In this document: positions 1 through 8,462 of the stretch, in pieces | Layout: each line of letters begins with the position of its first letter | Position numbering within the stretch: position 1 is the stretch's first letter | Assembly: GCF_000213805.1 (NCBI RefSeq) | Contig: NC_015556.1 | Coordinates: 1,178,001 to 1,242,000 of the forward strand | Direction of reading: 5' to 3' | DNA length: 64,000 nt | DNA from: Pseudomonas fulva 12-X | GTDB lineage: Bacteria; Pseudomonadota; Gammaproteobacteria; Pseudomonadales; Pseudomonadaceae | Position numbers and translations under genes: made by a program | The notes under the pieces: generated by a model | Database searches by the model: none | The model's input: the letters and a program-made list of their open reading frames with translations, nothing else | What the model was told of the DNA's origin: nothing

Positions 1-94
1 GGGCGGGCACCTGGTGGCCGTTGGGGTAGTCGACCGAGACGCCGGTGACCGGCATGGCCTGGGATTCATGGGGCAGGTGGCTGTGGTCGACCAT
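1..94 (-). CDS. AraC-family regulator, N-terminal fragment (runs off window)
   Basis: Only the first 31 codons are present; the gene continues beyond position 1. The ATG is at 94 and the frame stays open to the edge. The peptide has a cupin-like start, with the pattern VDYPNGHQVPA about 20 residues in. This is typical of the arm domain of AraC regulators of the 'YPxGHxxPxHxH' kind, where the histidines that follow form the cupin pocket. The family consists of DNA-binding transcription factors with a C-terminal double helix-turn-helix, which is not visible here. The gene diverges from leuA, and a phased direct repeat lies 45 bases upstream. The family call rests on a short motif. Confidence 0.6.
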   Translation of the reverse strand, partial: MVDHSHLPHESQAMPVTGVSVDYPNGHQVPA

Positions 95-138
95 GGGCGG
101 GTCCGGGTTATGCGGACCATCAGCTTAGCGGCAGAAAT

Positions 139-168
139 GACCATTTGGCGATAACGACCGACCATTTG
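139..168. promoter_or_regulatory. Phased direct repeat, candidate AraC-type operator
   Basis: GACCATTTG occurs at 139-147 and again at 160-168, exactly 21 bases apart, or two helical turns. Direct half-sites with this phasing are characteristic of AraC-family operators, and the partial AraC-type gene starts 45 bases away. An overlapping inverted pair CCGACCA/TGGTCGG (158-164, 176-182) is also visible. Assignment to that regulator is inference. Confidence 0.45.
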
Positions 169-228
169 TCGTGAGTGGTCGGCCGCACGGCTGCCTATGC
201 TGGGCACCTGTCTGACCGGAACCAAGCC

Positions 229-336
229 ATGAACCTCGTGCAGCCCTCGCTAACGCTACTAGCCCTGAGCTTCGGCCGGGGTCTGTCGCCGCGTGTATGG
301 CGCCGACGTGCGATCTCCTCCAGATCCCGGCCTTGA
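229..336 (+). CDS. Leucine leader peptide (leuL-like) upstream of leuA
   Basis: A 35-codon open frame starts at ATG 229 and ends at TGA 334-336, 63 bases before leuA. The start of the peptide is leucine-rich (MNLVQPSLTLLALSF), with six leucines in the first 19 residues. Three of them use CTA, the rarest leucine codon in GC-rich Pseudomonas; the others are CTC, CTG and CTG. Runs of rare leucine codons are the hallmark of attenuation leader peptides such as enterobacterial leuL. A weak GGA ribosome site lies about 8 bases upstream. The 3' end of the frame runs into stem-forming sequence. Attenuation is inferred; the codon pattern and position are seen directly. Confidence 0.6.
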   Translation: MNLVQPSLTLLALSFGRGLSPRVWRRRAISSRSRP

Positions 337-366
337 ACAGCCCGCCATGGCGGGTAGGGGAGATCG
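311..366 (+). promoter_or_regulatory. Nested stem-loops in leuA leader (attenuator candidate)
   Basis: CGATCTCC (311-318) can pair with GGAGATCG (359-366), enclosing an inner hairpin CCCGC (341-345) with GCGGG (350-354). The outer 5' arm overlaps the last codons of the leader peptide, so ribosome position could decide pairing. No long T-run follows, so this is not a classic intrinsic terminator. It could act on translation or elongation instead. Confidence 0.4.
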
Positions 367-399
367 GCACCGTCCGCTTTCCCGTTCGAGGTTCACTCC

Positions 400-2082
400 A
401 TGCTGCGCAATCCGCAAACCAAGTACCGCGCTTTTCCCGCCATTGATCTGCCCAACCGCCGCTGGCCATCGCAGCGTATCGCCGAGGCGCCGGTGTGGCT
501 GTCCACCGACCTGCGCGACGGCAATCAGGCGCTGTTCGAGCCGATGAACCGCCAGCGCAAGCTACAGCTGTTCGGCGAGCTGGTTCGCCTCGGTTTCAAG
601 GAGATCGAGATGGGCTTTCCGGCCGCCTCGCGTACCGACTTCGAGATCATCCGCAACTTGATCGACGAAGGCTGCATTCCCGATGACGTCACGCCCATGG
701 TCATGACCCAGCTGCGCGAGGACCTGATCGACGAAACCGTGCGCGCCGTGGCCGGTGCCCGGCGAGTGATCGTGCACCTGTACAACGCCATCGCGCCGGT
801 ATGGCGACGGGTGGTGTTCGTCCTTTCGGTGGATGAAGTGGAGCAGCTGGTGGTGCGCCATGTGCAGTTGCTCAAGGACAAAGTGGCCGCGCACCCGGAG
901 ACCGAGTGGGTGCTGCAGTACTCCCCCGAAACCTTCTGCATGGCCGAGCTGGAAGTGTCGCTGCGCATGTGCAACGCTGCCATCCGCACCTGGGATGCCG
1001 GTCCTGGTCGGCCGATCATCATCAACCTGCCGACCACGGTGGAAGTGGCGACGCCCAATGTGTTCGCCGACCAGATCGAGTGGATGCACGAGCGCCTGGA
1101 GCGCCGTGAGCACGTGGTGCTCTCGGTGCACCCGCACAACGACCGCGGCACCGGTGTGGCCTGCGCCGAGCAGGCGCTGCTGGCTGGCGCTCAGCGGGTG
1201 GAGGGCTGCCTGTTCGGCAATGGCGAGCGCAGTGGCAACCTCGACCTGGTCACCCTGGCGCTGAACCTCTACACCCAGGGCGTCGACCCGCGCCTGAATT
1301 TTTCCGATATCGCCGGTGTGGCGCGTGTTGCCGAGACCTGCACAGGGCTGCCGATCCATCCCCGCCATCCCTATGTGGGCGATCTGGTGTTCACCGCCTT
1401 TTCCGGCTCGCACCAGGACGCCATCGCCAAGGGCTTTGCCGCACAGGATCCGAATGGCATCTGGGAAGTGCCTTATTTGCCGATCGACCCGAAGGATCTG
1501 GGGCGCACTTATGACAGCATCGTGCGGGTCAACAGCCAGTCGGGCAAAGGTGGCATCGCCTATCTTTTGCAGCGCGACCACGGCGTGTCGATGCCGCGGC
1601 GCATGCAGGTGGAGTTCAGCGCCATCGTGCAGAAGATGGCCGACAGCAGCGAAACGGAATTGACCAGCGCCGAGCTCTGGGAGCTGTTCCAGCGCCACTA
1701 CCTGGCTCCGGCACGCGCTGGTGGCGAACTGGCTTATCTCGGCCACCAGTTGTTCGAGGCCGAGGCTGGCCAGGGCGTGAGGTTGGAGATCGCGCTGCCA
1801 GGCGGTCGCCGGCGGACGCTGCAGGGCATCGGTAATGGCCCCATCGATGCCGCCGTAGCCGCGCTTGGCCTGCCCATCCGCATCGACAGCTACGAGGAGC
1901 GCAGCCTGGGTGGTGGCGCCGCCGCCGATGCCCTGGCGCTGGTAGAGGTGGCCTGGCCGGGCGTGGCCGGTTCGCGTTTCGGTGCGGGCAGCCACGGCAA
2001 TATCGTCGTTGCTTCGATCCAGGCGTTGCTGGTGGTGGTGTCACGCTTCGACGACGGCCTGGCGCAACTGGCCGCAGACTGA
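400..2082 (+). CDS. leuA: 2-isopropylmalate synthase
   Basis: LeuA condenses acetyl-CoA with 2-oxoisovalerate to give 2-isopropylmalate, the committed step of leucine synthesis in the cytoplasm. The 560 residues match the long form found in Pseudomonas and actinobacteria. The N-terminal TIM-barrel (about residues 30-310) shows the STDLRDGNQ substrate/metal motif and the metal-binding HPHNDRG motif. The C-terminal part (about 430-555) is the allosteric LeuA_dimer domain that binds leucine. The ATG is preceded by GAGG. A leucine-rich leader frame with rare codons lies just upstream, suggesting control by leucyl-tRNA charging. The gene is monocistronic; a strong hairpin follows the stop. Confidence 0.96.
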   Translation: MLRNPQTKYRAFPAIDLPNRRWPSQRIAEAPVWLSTDLRDGNQALFEPMNRQRKLQLFGELVRLGFKEIEMGFPAASRTDFEIIRNLIDEGCIPDDVTPMVMTQLREDLIDETVRAVAGARRVIVHLYNAIAPVWRRVVFVLSVDEVEQLVVRHVQLLKDKVAAHPETEWVLQYSPETFCMAELEVSLRMCNAAIRTWDAGPGRPIIINLPTTVEVATPNVFADQIEWMHERLERREHVVLSVHPHNDRGTGVACAEQALLAGAQRVEGCLFGNGERSGNLDLVTLALNLYTQGVDPRLNFSDIAGVARVAETCTGLPIHPRHPYVGDLVFTAFSGSHQDAIAKGFAAQDPNGIWEVPYLPIDPKDLGRTYDSIVRVNSQSGKGGIAYLLQRDHGVSMPRRMQVEFSAIVQKMADSSETELTSAELWELFQRHYLAPARAGGELAYLGHQLFEAEAGQGVRLEIALPGGRRRTLQGIGNGPIDAAVAALGLPIRIDSYEERSLGGGAAADALALVEVAWPGVAGSRFGAGSHGNIVVASIQALLVVVSRFDDGLAQLAAD

Positions 2083-2118
2083 GCAAGAGCGCTCTACAGT
2101 CGTTAACGGCGCAGCAGT

Positions 2119-2158
2119 GCTGACCTCACGTAGGACCAAGGCCCGGCGTGAGGTCAGC
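2119..2158. terminator. Bidirectional hairpin between leuA and a LysR gene
   Basis: GCTGACCTCACG (2119-2130) and CGTGAGGTCAGC (2147-2158) form a perfect 12-bp stem with a 16-base loop. It sits between convergent leuA and the LysR gene, and the LysR stop codon (2154-2156) lies inside the 3' arm. Only a modest T-rich tail follows on the plus strand. Confidence 0.7.
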
Positions 2159-3077
2159 CTTCGTTTCGCTCCAGCCCGCCGGCAACCTGCAGTACCTGCT
2201 CGCGCAGCCAGATGCTGGCGGCATCCTCATGGTTGCGCGGGTGCCAGTAGGCGTTGAGCGATAGCGATGGTAAATCGATCGGCGGTTCGAACAGATCCAG
2301 CGAGCTGGCGAACTGCTTCAGCAGGCGGCGCGGCAGCGTGCACAGCAGATCGGTGCCCACCACCAGCGCTGGCGCCGTGGCGTAGCTCTGCGTTGACATC
2401 ACCACCTGGCGGCTGCTGCCCAACTTGGCCAGAACCCGATCGACGATGCCGACAAAGGGATCGCCCGCTGATGACACCAGCAGGTGCGCAGCGCTGCAGA
2501 ACGCCTGCAGATCCAGCTCGAGCTGCCCGCGCGGATGCCCCTTGCGCTGTGCACTGACGAAGTGATCGGTGAACAGCTGACGGCCCACCCAACCTTCGTT
2601 GACCGCCTCGCCAATGCCAATGAACAGGTCGATTTCGCCTTGCTCCATCTGCTCGGAAAGGGTGTCGAGATCGGGCTGGACGAAACGCAGGCGCGCCATC
2701 GGTGCCGTTTTACGCACTCGGTTGAACAGATCGGCGCCCACCATCAGCGCCGGGTTCTCGTGCAAGGCCACTACAAAGGTGCGCTGGCTGGTGAGGGGAT
2801 CGAACACCACCGGCTCCAGCAGGGCGGACATGCCATTGAGCACCTGCTGCAAGGTCGGGCGCAGGGCCAGCGCGCGGGGTGTCGGCAGCACGCCGCGCCC
2901 GTTGGGCGCCGCGATGAACAGCCGCTCACCGAACACCCGGCGCAGGCGTGCCAGGCGGGCAGACATCGCCGGCTGGCTGATGCCCAGGCGTAGGGCCGCG
3001 TGGGTGATGTTCTGCTCGTCCAGCAGGGCATCCAGGGTCAGCAGCAGATCCATGTCGATACCCGAAGGCAACTTCAT
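2154..3077 (-). CDS. LysR-family transcriptional regulator
   Basis: A 307-residue protein of normal LysR length. The winged helix-turn-helix is at about residues 9-67 (DLLLTLDALLDEQNITHAAL, then SQPAMSARLARLR). The effector-binding periplasmic-type fold follows from about residue 95. The start ATG (3077) has AGGAG nine bases upstream. It lies 12 bases downstream of the metallo-hydrolase gene on the same strand, so the two are probably cotranscribed. A perfect inverted repeat at 4120-4135 upstream of the hydrolase is a plausible binding site. The effector is unknown. Confidence 0.88.
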   Translation of the reverse strand: MKLPSGIDMDLLLTLDALLDEQNITHAALRLGISQPAMSARLARLRRVFGERLFIAAPNGRGVLPTPRALALRPTLQQVLNGMSALLEPVVFDPLTSQRTFVVALHENPALMVGADLFNRVRKTAPMARLRFVQPDLDTLSEQMEQGEIDLFIGIGEAVNEGWVGRQLFTDHFVSAQRKGHPRGQLELDLQAFCSAAHLLVSSAGDPFVGIVDRVLAKLGSSRQVVMSTQSYATAPALVVGTDLLCTLPRRLLKQFASSLDLFEPPIDLPSLSLNAYWHPRNHEDAASIWLREQVLQVAGGLERNEG

Positions 3078-3089
3078 GCAGGCAATCTC

Positions 3090-4070
3090 CTAGGGTTCCT
3101 GGCGATCGATATAGGTGATGGGAACCCAATCATAGCCGCCGCGGGCATTGCTACGCAGGTGGCCCATGCCGGGGTAGGGCAGGTGGGGCGCGGCGATCAG
3201 TGCGTGCTGCTTGGTGAAGGCGGCGAACTGCGCCTTGCGCACGGCGGCGGCCTTGGCCTGGTTCTGGTCGAAGGTGATCGTCGCGCCAGGCATGGGGAAC
3301 TGCACCGCTGCCACGTGGATGAGATCGCCCACGAAGGTCAGACTTTCGCCGGCGCTGGTCAGCGTGTAGAAGGCCGAGCCCGGCGTATGCCCGGGATGCA
3401 GCGTGGCGGTGATGCCTGGCAGCACCTCTTCGCTTTGCGAGAAGGTGCGCAGCTTACCGGCGTCCAGGTAGGGCTGCAGGGTCAGGCGGGCGATGTCGAA
3501 ATACTTCTGCTCGTAGCCGGTGCGCTTCTGGCTGTTTTCATCGAAGAAGAAATCCACGTCGGGTTTGCCGACATACACCGTGGCATTGGGGAACACCCGT
3601 TGCCCGTCCCTGACCAGCCCGCCGGAGTGATCCGAGTGGGCATGGGTGAGTAGCACATCGGTGATGTCTTCAGGCTTGAGGCCCTGGCCGGCCAGGTTCT
3701 CGAGCAAACGCCCACCGTTGCCGGGGCCGAACAGCTGACCGGCGCCCGTATCGACGAGCACCTGATGGCCCGGCAAGCTTACGAGAAAACTGTTGATCGA
3801 GGTTTCCAGCGGGTTGCGCTGGAAGCTCTTCATCAACAGCCTGTCGATGTCCTCGGGTTTGGCACCCTTGAGCAGAGCATGCACGTCGATAGGGATGGTT
3901 CCGTCGCTCAGCGCCGTCACCGGTACATCGCCAACCCGCATTTTGTAACCGCCAACCTGCTGCTGCACCGCGTGCGCGGGCAGGGAATCGGGCTGGGCGT
4001 GCGCGAGGGGGAATTGCCACAACGTGACCGTGAATAGAACTGCAGCGAGTGCTTTGTTGGATTTGCGCAT
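3090..4070 (-). CDS. Exported metallo-beta-lactamase-fold hydrolase, methyl parathion hydrolase-like
   Basis: The start at 4070 gives 326 residues and is supported by AGGAG upstream; a longer frame exists but lacks a ribosome site. The N-terminus is a Sec signal peptide ending near AHA-QPD. The mature protein carries the fold's metal motif HAHSDH (with S where many have A or P), followed by later metal ligands in HPGHTPG, GDLIH and an AAPHL segment. The overall pattern, including VTALSDGT and LVDTGAG near the start, resembles the methyl parathion hydrolase/OPHC2 branch. Function is probably periplasmic hydrolysis of an ester or lactone; the natural substrate is unknown. The gene is first in an operon with a LysR regulator. 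Confidence 0.85.
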   Translation of the reverse strand: MRKSNKALAAVLFTVTLWQFPLAHAQPDSLPAHAVQQQVGGYKMRVGDVPVTALSDGTIPIDVHALLKGAKPEDIDRLLMKSFQRNPLETSINSFLVSLPGHQVLVDTGAGQLFGPGNGGRLLENLAGQGLKPEDITDVLLTHAHSDHSGGLVRDGQRVFPNATVYVGKPDVDFFFDENSQKRTGYEQKYFDIARLTLQPYLDAGKLRTFSQSEEVLPGITATLHPGHTPGSAFYTLTSAGESLTFVGDLIHVAAVQFPMPGATITFDQNQAKAAAVRKAQFAAFTKQHALIAAPHLPYPGMGHLRSNARGGYDWVPITYIDRQEP

Positions 4071-4119
4071 GCTGATGTCTCCTGAATGTGAGGCATCAGC
4101 GTAGAGGGGCGAGTGGTAT

Positions 4120-4135
4120 CCAACTAGGTAGTTGG
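4120..4135. promoter_or_regulatory. Perfect inverted repeat, candidate LysR operator
   Basis: CCAACTA-GG-TAGTTGG is a perfect palindrome 50 bases upstream of the metallo-hydrolase start, in the intergenic space shared with the divergent ADP-ribosylglycohydrolase gene. The LysR gene in the same operon is the natural candidate to bind it. This is inference from position and symmetry. Confidence 0.45.
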
Positions 4136-4263
4136 AATCTATAGGGGGTATCCATGATATGGATGGATTGCCGGCCTGTCGCTTGTAGATAGGTACATCT
4201 TGAGTAGCTGAGCCTGTTTTATGTGCGCACTCGCGAATATCGGAAAAGCTCGGGAGGCAGCCA

Positions 4264-5238
4264 TTGAGCATTGAGAGCAATCTGCAGAACCGCTATGTCG
4301 GATGCCTGCTTGGCCTGGCTTGTGGCGATGCTGTCGGCACCACCCTTGAATTCAGCTCTCGCGAGACGCTGAGGCCCATCACGGATATGGTCGGTGGTGG
4401 GCCCTTCGCCCTTGCTCCTGGCCAGTGGACAGATGACACCTCGATGGCGCTTTGCCTGGCGGAAAGTCTGCTCTCGAGGAACGGTTTCGATGCCCGAGAC
4501 CAGATGACGCGGTATCTCAATTGGTGGCATTGGGGGTACTGGAGTGCGACGGGGCAGTGCTTCGATATCGGGACAACAGTCCGACAGGCGCTGATGAGTT
4601 TTCAGGAAAGCGGAGAGCCCTTCGCCGGTTCCATTGATCCGCAAGCCGCCGGGAACGGCTCTATCATGCGCCTGGCTCCGGTCATCCTCTTCTACTACCC
4701 GGACCTGACCTCGATGGCATGGGCCGCTAAGCAGAGTTCGCGCACGACCCATGGCGCTCCCGAGGCAATCGAATCGTGCCAGCTGTTGGCAGAAGTGGTT
4801 TCCAGGGCATTGGCAGGGCACAGGAAAGACGAGGTGCTTAGCCTTTCTCCCGGGCAGTATCGCGAACCGGCAATCAAAGACCTCGCTTCGGGCAGCTTCA
4901 AGCACAAGCACCGCGACCAGATCAGAGGGACCGGATACTGCATTGCTTCACTCGAAGCGGCTCTCTGGTGTTTCTGGTCCACTGATTCTTTCGAGGCTGC
5001 AGTGCTGCAAGCCGCCAATCTTGGCGACGATGCCGACACCACCGCGGCGATCGTTGGCCAGATAGCCGGTGCGTTCTATGCGAAACCGGGTATTCCGTCT
5101 CGATGGCTGGAGAAATTGCACCTGGGCTCTGAGATCGAGAGTATTGCCATCGCGCTGTTCGAATCAGCCCAGCTTCGCACTGGGCAGGGACGTGGGGGTG
5201 GCGAAAACTTCGGTACAACACCATCGCCCAACTCTTGA
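4264..5238 (+). CDS. ADP-ribosylglycohydrolase family protein (DraG/ARH type)
   Basis: This 324-residue protein belongs to the family that removes ADP-ribose from modified proteins or small molecules using two magnesium ions. The family landmarks are visible: GDAVGTTLEF near the start, WTDDTSMA (about residues 57-64), GNGSIMRLAP (about 127-136) and LGDDADTTAAIVGQIAGA (about 237-254), which supply the metal ligands. The start is TTG at 4264, chosen because GGGAGG lies 8-10 bases upstream and the following residues align with the usual family start. No ADP-ribosyltransferase or nitrogenase gene is nearby, so its target is unknown. A terminator follows. Confidence 0.9.
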   Translation: MSIESNLQNRYVGCLLGLACGDAVGTTLEFSSRETLRPITDMVGGGPFALAPGQWTDDTSMALCLAESLLSRNGFDARDQMTRYLNWWHWGYWSATGQCFDIGTTVRQALMSFQESGEPFAGSIDPQAAGNGSIMRLAPVILFYYPDLTSMAWAAKQSSRTTHGAPEAIESCQLLAEVVSRALAGHRKDEVLSLSPGQYREPAIKDLASGSFKHKHRDQIRGTGYCIASLEAALWCFWSTDSFEAAVLQAANLGDDADTTAAIVGQIAGAFYAKPGIPSRWLEKLHLGSEIESIAIALFESAQLRTGQGRGGGENFGTTPSPNS

Positions 5239-5302
5239 GGGCCCAGGCCCCAGCTCTAATGCGCTGCAGCACGCTGTTGATCTCAATTTCATCTGAGCTT
5301 TC

Positions 5303-5340
5303 AGGCGCTCCGAATTCTGAGTTCGGTTGCGCCTTTGCTT
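5303..5340 (+). terminator. Intrinsic terminator after ADP-ribosylglycohydrolase
   Basis: AGGCGC-T-CCGAA (5303-5314) pairs with TTCGG-TT-GCGCCT (5322-5334), followed by TTGCTT. It lies 65 bases after the plus-strand stop. The reverse orientation has no T-run. Confidence 0.6.
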
Positions 5341-5379
5341 ACGCCATGTTCGCAGCGATCACCTCGCAGGTTTGAACCG

Positions 5380-8343
5380 CTAGCCCAAGACCTTGGCCAG
5401 GTATTCGGCCAGGTGCATGGCTTCGCGGCCACTGACGTTGCGGATTTGCCCTCGGCAACTGAACCCGTCGGCGACCACCGGGGTTTGCTCGGGAATTCGG
5501 TCGAGATGGGGCTTGAATTGCTGCTCACCAATCGCTCTGGCGATCGGCGCGGTTTTCGCGTGATAGGCATAGGCACCTGCCACCCCGCAGCAGCCGGCCT
5601 GTATCACCTGGCCTTTACCGCCGAGCTGTTCCAGCACGCCTTGTTCGGCCGCCATGCTGCCGCAAGATTTCTGATGGCAGTGCCCGTGGATGCGCACGTC
5701 CTCGTCGATCGCCGGCAGCTCCAGGGCCCTGCTGCGTATGAACTCGCTCAGGGTCATGATGGACTGCTCCAGCTTTTTCGCCCTCGGGTCTTGTGGAAAC
5801 AATCCGGGCATTTCGTCCCGGAACACCGAGAGGCAGCTCGGCTCGAGCACCAACACCGGCATGTTTTCATCCAGTACCGGCTCCAGCTGGTCGAGGATCT
5901 GCGCCAGATTGGCCTTGGCCTGATCGATCATGCCCACGTCGTAGTAAGGGCGGCCACAGCATACATGGCGCGTCATCAGCTTCACGGTGAAGCCCAGCGA
6001 CTCCAGCACTTGGACGCCTGCCTCGAGCACCTTGGGGGTGAATCCGTTGTTGAAGCTGTCGACCCACAGCAGCACATCTTTGCCGCCGCCCGTGGTCTGA
6101 TCGTTGAGGATGCGCTGCGCCGTTGCCCCGGCACGAAAACTCTGGGCCGCTATGGCAGGGAATTTGGCCTCTTTGGCCAGACCGAACCAGGCGCCCGCTG
6201 TTCGCACCAGCGGGTTACCCATCGCGTAGTTCAGCACGGGAGACAGCCGCGTGGCGTGCGGCAGCCATTCGCCGATACGGCCGATCATGGCGTCCATGAC
6301 TGGGCGGCGCTTGTTGGCGTAGTAACGGTTGAGAAACTCGGTCTTGTAGCGGGCGATGTTCACGTTGGTCGGGCAGTCGGTTTTACAGCCTTTGCAACTC
6401 AGGCACAGGTCGAGGGAATCCTTGAGTTCCTCGCTTTGCCAGCCGTCCTCGATCACTTCGCCTTTGAGCAACTCGAAGAACAGCCGGGCTCTGCCGCGGG
6501 TGGAATATTTCTCTTCACGGGTTGCGCGGAAGCTCGGGCACATGGTCCCGCCGTCCAGCGAGCGGCATTTGCCCATGCCGATGCAGCGTTCGGACTCACG
6601 TGCCAGGCCCTTGCTGCCCAGGCGCGGATCATAGGTGAACTGGCTGTCGACCTCGCGCCGGTTGTAATCGGGGCCCATGCGCAGGTTGGCATCCACGGGC
6701 ATGGCGTGGATGAGCTTGCCCGGATTCATGCGGTTTTGCGGATCCCATAGCGCCTTGAACTCGGCGAAGGCCTGCATGATCGGCGCGCTGTACATGATAG
6801 GCAGGTACTCGCCCTTGGCCTGGCCGTCACCATGTTCGCCGGACAGCGAGCCGCCATAACGCACCACCAGCCGCGCCGCCTCGTCCAGAAACGCGCGCCA
6901 GTTCTGCACGCCCGTGTCGGACTTCAGGTCGAAGGTGATGCGCGAGTGAATGCAGCCGTCGCCAAAATGCCCGTAGAGATTGGTCTTGTAGCCGTAGCGC
7001 CCGACCAGTGCTTTGAATTCGCGCAGGTATTTGCCCAGGTGTTCAGGCTCGACCGCAGCGTCCTCCCAGCCGACGACCGGGTCCGGCTCGTTCGGGTCCA
7101 GCCCCAGTGAGGTGGCCGAGGCGCCGGTTTCACGAATGGTCCAGATCCGGTTCATCAACCCTTTGTCCGTCACCAGGCGCACGCTTGGCTGGCCAGGCAG
7201 CTGCGGGGCGATATCAACGGCACGTTGTGCCATCGCGGTGGCTTCTTCAGTGGACAGGGCACCGAATTCGATCATCAGCCAGGCATTGCCCGCCGGCAGC
7301 TCAGCAATATCGGCCAGCTTCATGCCGCGCTCTTTCAGCCCGCCGATGATCCCGTCATCCAGGCCCTCCATGGCGATCGGGTTAAGGGGGAGCAACTGCG
7401 GTACGGAGTCGGCGGCGTAGTAGATATCCTCGTACCCCAGCACCGCCAGGACCAGATGCGTGGGGTTGCTCACCAGCAGCGTTTCGGCCTGCAGGATGGT
7501 GACGCAGGTTCCTTCCACCCCCACCAGTGCCCGGGCGATGTTGAAGCCGTTTTCCGGCAGCAGTTGGTCCAGGTTATAGCCCGAGACACGACGTTTGAGC
7601 TTGGGGAATCCCTGGCGGATATCGCCTTCGTAGCGGTCCACCAGGTCCTTCAGACCCTGGATGATTTCGGCACGACGACCGCCGGCCTGAAGGTGTTCAC
7701 GCAGGCAGGCTTCGTCCGTGGGGCCGACCCAGAATCGCTCGCCGCAATAGGTCAGCACCTCAAGGCGCTGGATGTTCTCCACGGTCTTGCCTGCCATCAC
7801 CGAGTGCGCACCGCAGGAGTTGTTGCCGATCATGCCGCCCAGGGTGCAACGGCTGTGGGTGGCTGGATCGGGGCCGAAGGTCAGCCCAACCTTGGCGGCC
7901 TCGTCCTTGAGCTGGTCACAGATCACTCCGGGCTGCACCCGCGCAAGCTGCCGTTCGGCATCGATGAAGTCGATGCCGTGCAGGTATTTCGAGGTGTCGA
8001 TCACTACCGCGGCATTGACGGCCTGACCGCACATGGAGGTTCCCGCGCCACGCGGCAGCAAGGGCAGACCTGCGTCCCTGCACAGGTTGACCGTGGTGAC
8101 GATGTCCTGCAGATCCCGCGGAATCACCACGCCGATGGGCAGTTGTCGGTAGTTGGAGGCTTCCGAGGCATATATCGCTCGAGTTGAGGCATCGAAGCGA
8201 ATCTCGGCGCTCGTTTGCGCGGCCAGCTTATCGCGCAGCGTCAGCAGCACATTGAGGTCGGGGGATTGCCGTTGCTGCGACCCGCTTTGGGCACCTTGGG
8301 GGCTTTCAGTGCGTGCTGCAACAGGGTGGGTCGTGGCGGTCAT
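5380..8343 (-). CDS. FAD-linked oxidase / Fe-S 2-hydroxyacid dehydrogenase (YdiJ/D-2-hydroxyglutarate dehydrogenase type)
   Basis: A 987-residue fusion. The first half is a VAO-type FAD domain (PLLPRGAGTSMCGQAVN, IGNNSCGAHS) and its oxidase cap. The second half is an iron-sulfur part with a cysteine cluster CLSCKGCKTDCP and two CCG-type motifs (HVCCGRPYYDVG, AGCCGVAGAY). This layout is that of YdiJ and related enzymes that oxidise D-2-hydroxyglutarate or D-lactate and pass electrons towards the quinone pool. ATG 8343 is preferred over GTG 8352 because AGGTG lies six bases upstream of it. The gene follows a LysR gene on the same strand. The exact substrate cannot be settled from the sequence. 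Confidence 0.88.
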   Translation of the reverse strand: MTATTHPVAARTESPQGAQSGSQQRQSPDLNVLLTLRDKLAAQTSAEIRFDASTRAIYASEASNYRQLPIGVVIPRDLQDIVTTVNLCRDAGLPLLPRGAGTSMCGQAVNAAVVIDTSKYLHGIDFIDAERQLARVQPGVICDQLKDEAAKVGLTFGPDPATHSRCTLGGMIGNNSCGAHSVMAGKTVENIQRLEVLTYCGERFWVGPTDEACLREHLQAGGRRAEIIQGLKDLVDRYEGDIRQGFPKLKRRVSGYNLDQLLPENGFNIARALVGVEGTCVTILQAETLLVSNPTHLVLAVLGYEDIYYAADSVPQLLPLNPIAMEGLDDGIIGGLKERGMKLADIAELPAGNAWLMIEFGALSTEEATAMAQRAVDIAPQLPGQPSVRLVTDKGLMNRIWTIRETGASATSLGLDPNEPDPVVGWEDAAVEPEHLGKYLREFKALVGRYGYKTNLYGHFGDGCIHSRITFDLKSDTGVQNWRAFLDEAARLVVRYGGSLSGEHGDGQAKGEYLPIMYSAPIMQAFAEFKALWDPQNRMNPGKLIHAMPVDANLRMGPDYNRREVDSQFTYDPRLGSKGLARESERCIGMGKCRSLDGGTMCPSFRATREEKYSTRGRARLFFELLKGEVIEDGWQSEELKDSLDLCLSCKGCKTDCPTNVNIARYKTEFLNRYYANKRRPVMDAMIGRIGEWLPHATRLSPVLNYAMGNPLVRTAGAWFGLAKEAKFPAIAAQSFRAGATAQRILNDQTTGGGKDVLLWVDSFNNGFTPKVLEAGVQVLESLGFTVKLMTRHVCCGRPYYDVGMIDQAKANLAQILDQLEPVLDENMPVLVLEPSCLSVFRDEMPGLFPQDPRAKKLEQSIMTLSEFIRSRALELPAIDEDVRIHGHCHQKSCGSMAAEQGVLEQLGGKGQVIQAGCCGVAGAYAYHAKTAPIARAIGEQQFKPHLDRIPEQTPVVADGFSCRGQIRNVSGREAMHLAEYLAKVLG

Positions 8344-8462
8344 CAGGTGCACCTGCGATTTGTTTTTTGAATTCTTCGCAGTTTATTGGATGGCCATCGT
8401 TTGATAATTACGCTGAGAATAAAGCCACTATTGAACCTAAGTTAATAATGAAAGGCTTCACA

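Noticed and set aside
562..1995. Long minus-strand open frame opposite leuA
   Set aside because: It is a GC-rich shadow of leuA with histidine- and glutamine-rich composition, no ribosome site and no recognisable domain.
5335..6750. 471-codon plus-strand frame opposite the FAD/Fe-S dehydrogenase
   Set aside because: It mirrors the real gene's codon structure; the dehydrogenase motifs on the minus strand are unambiguous.
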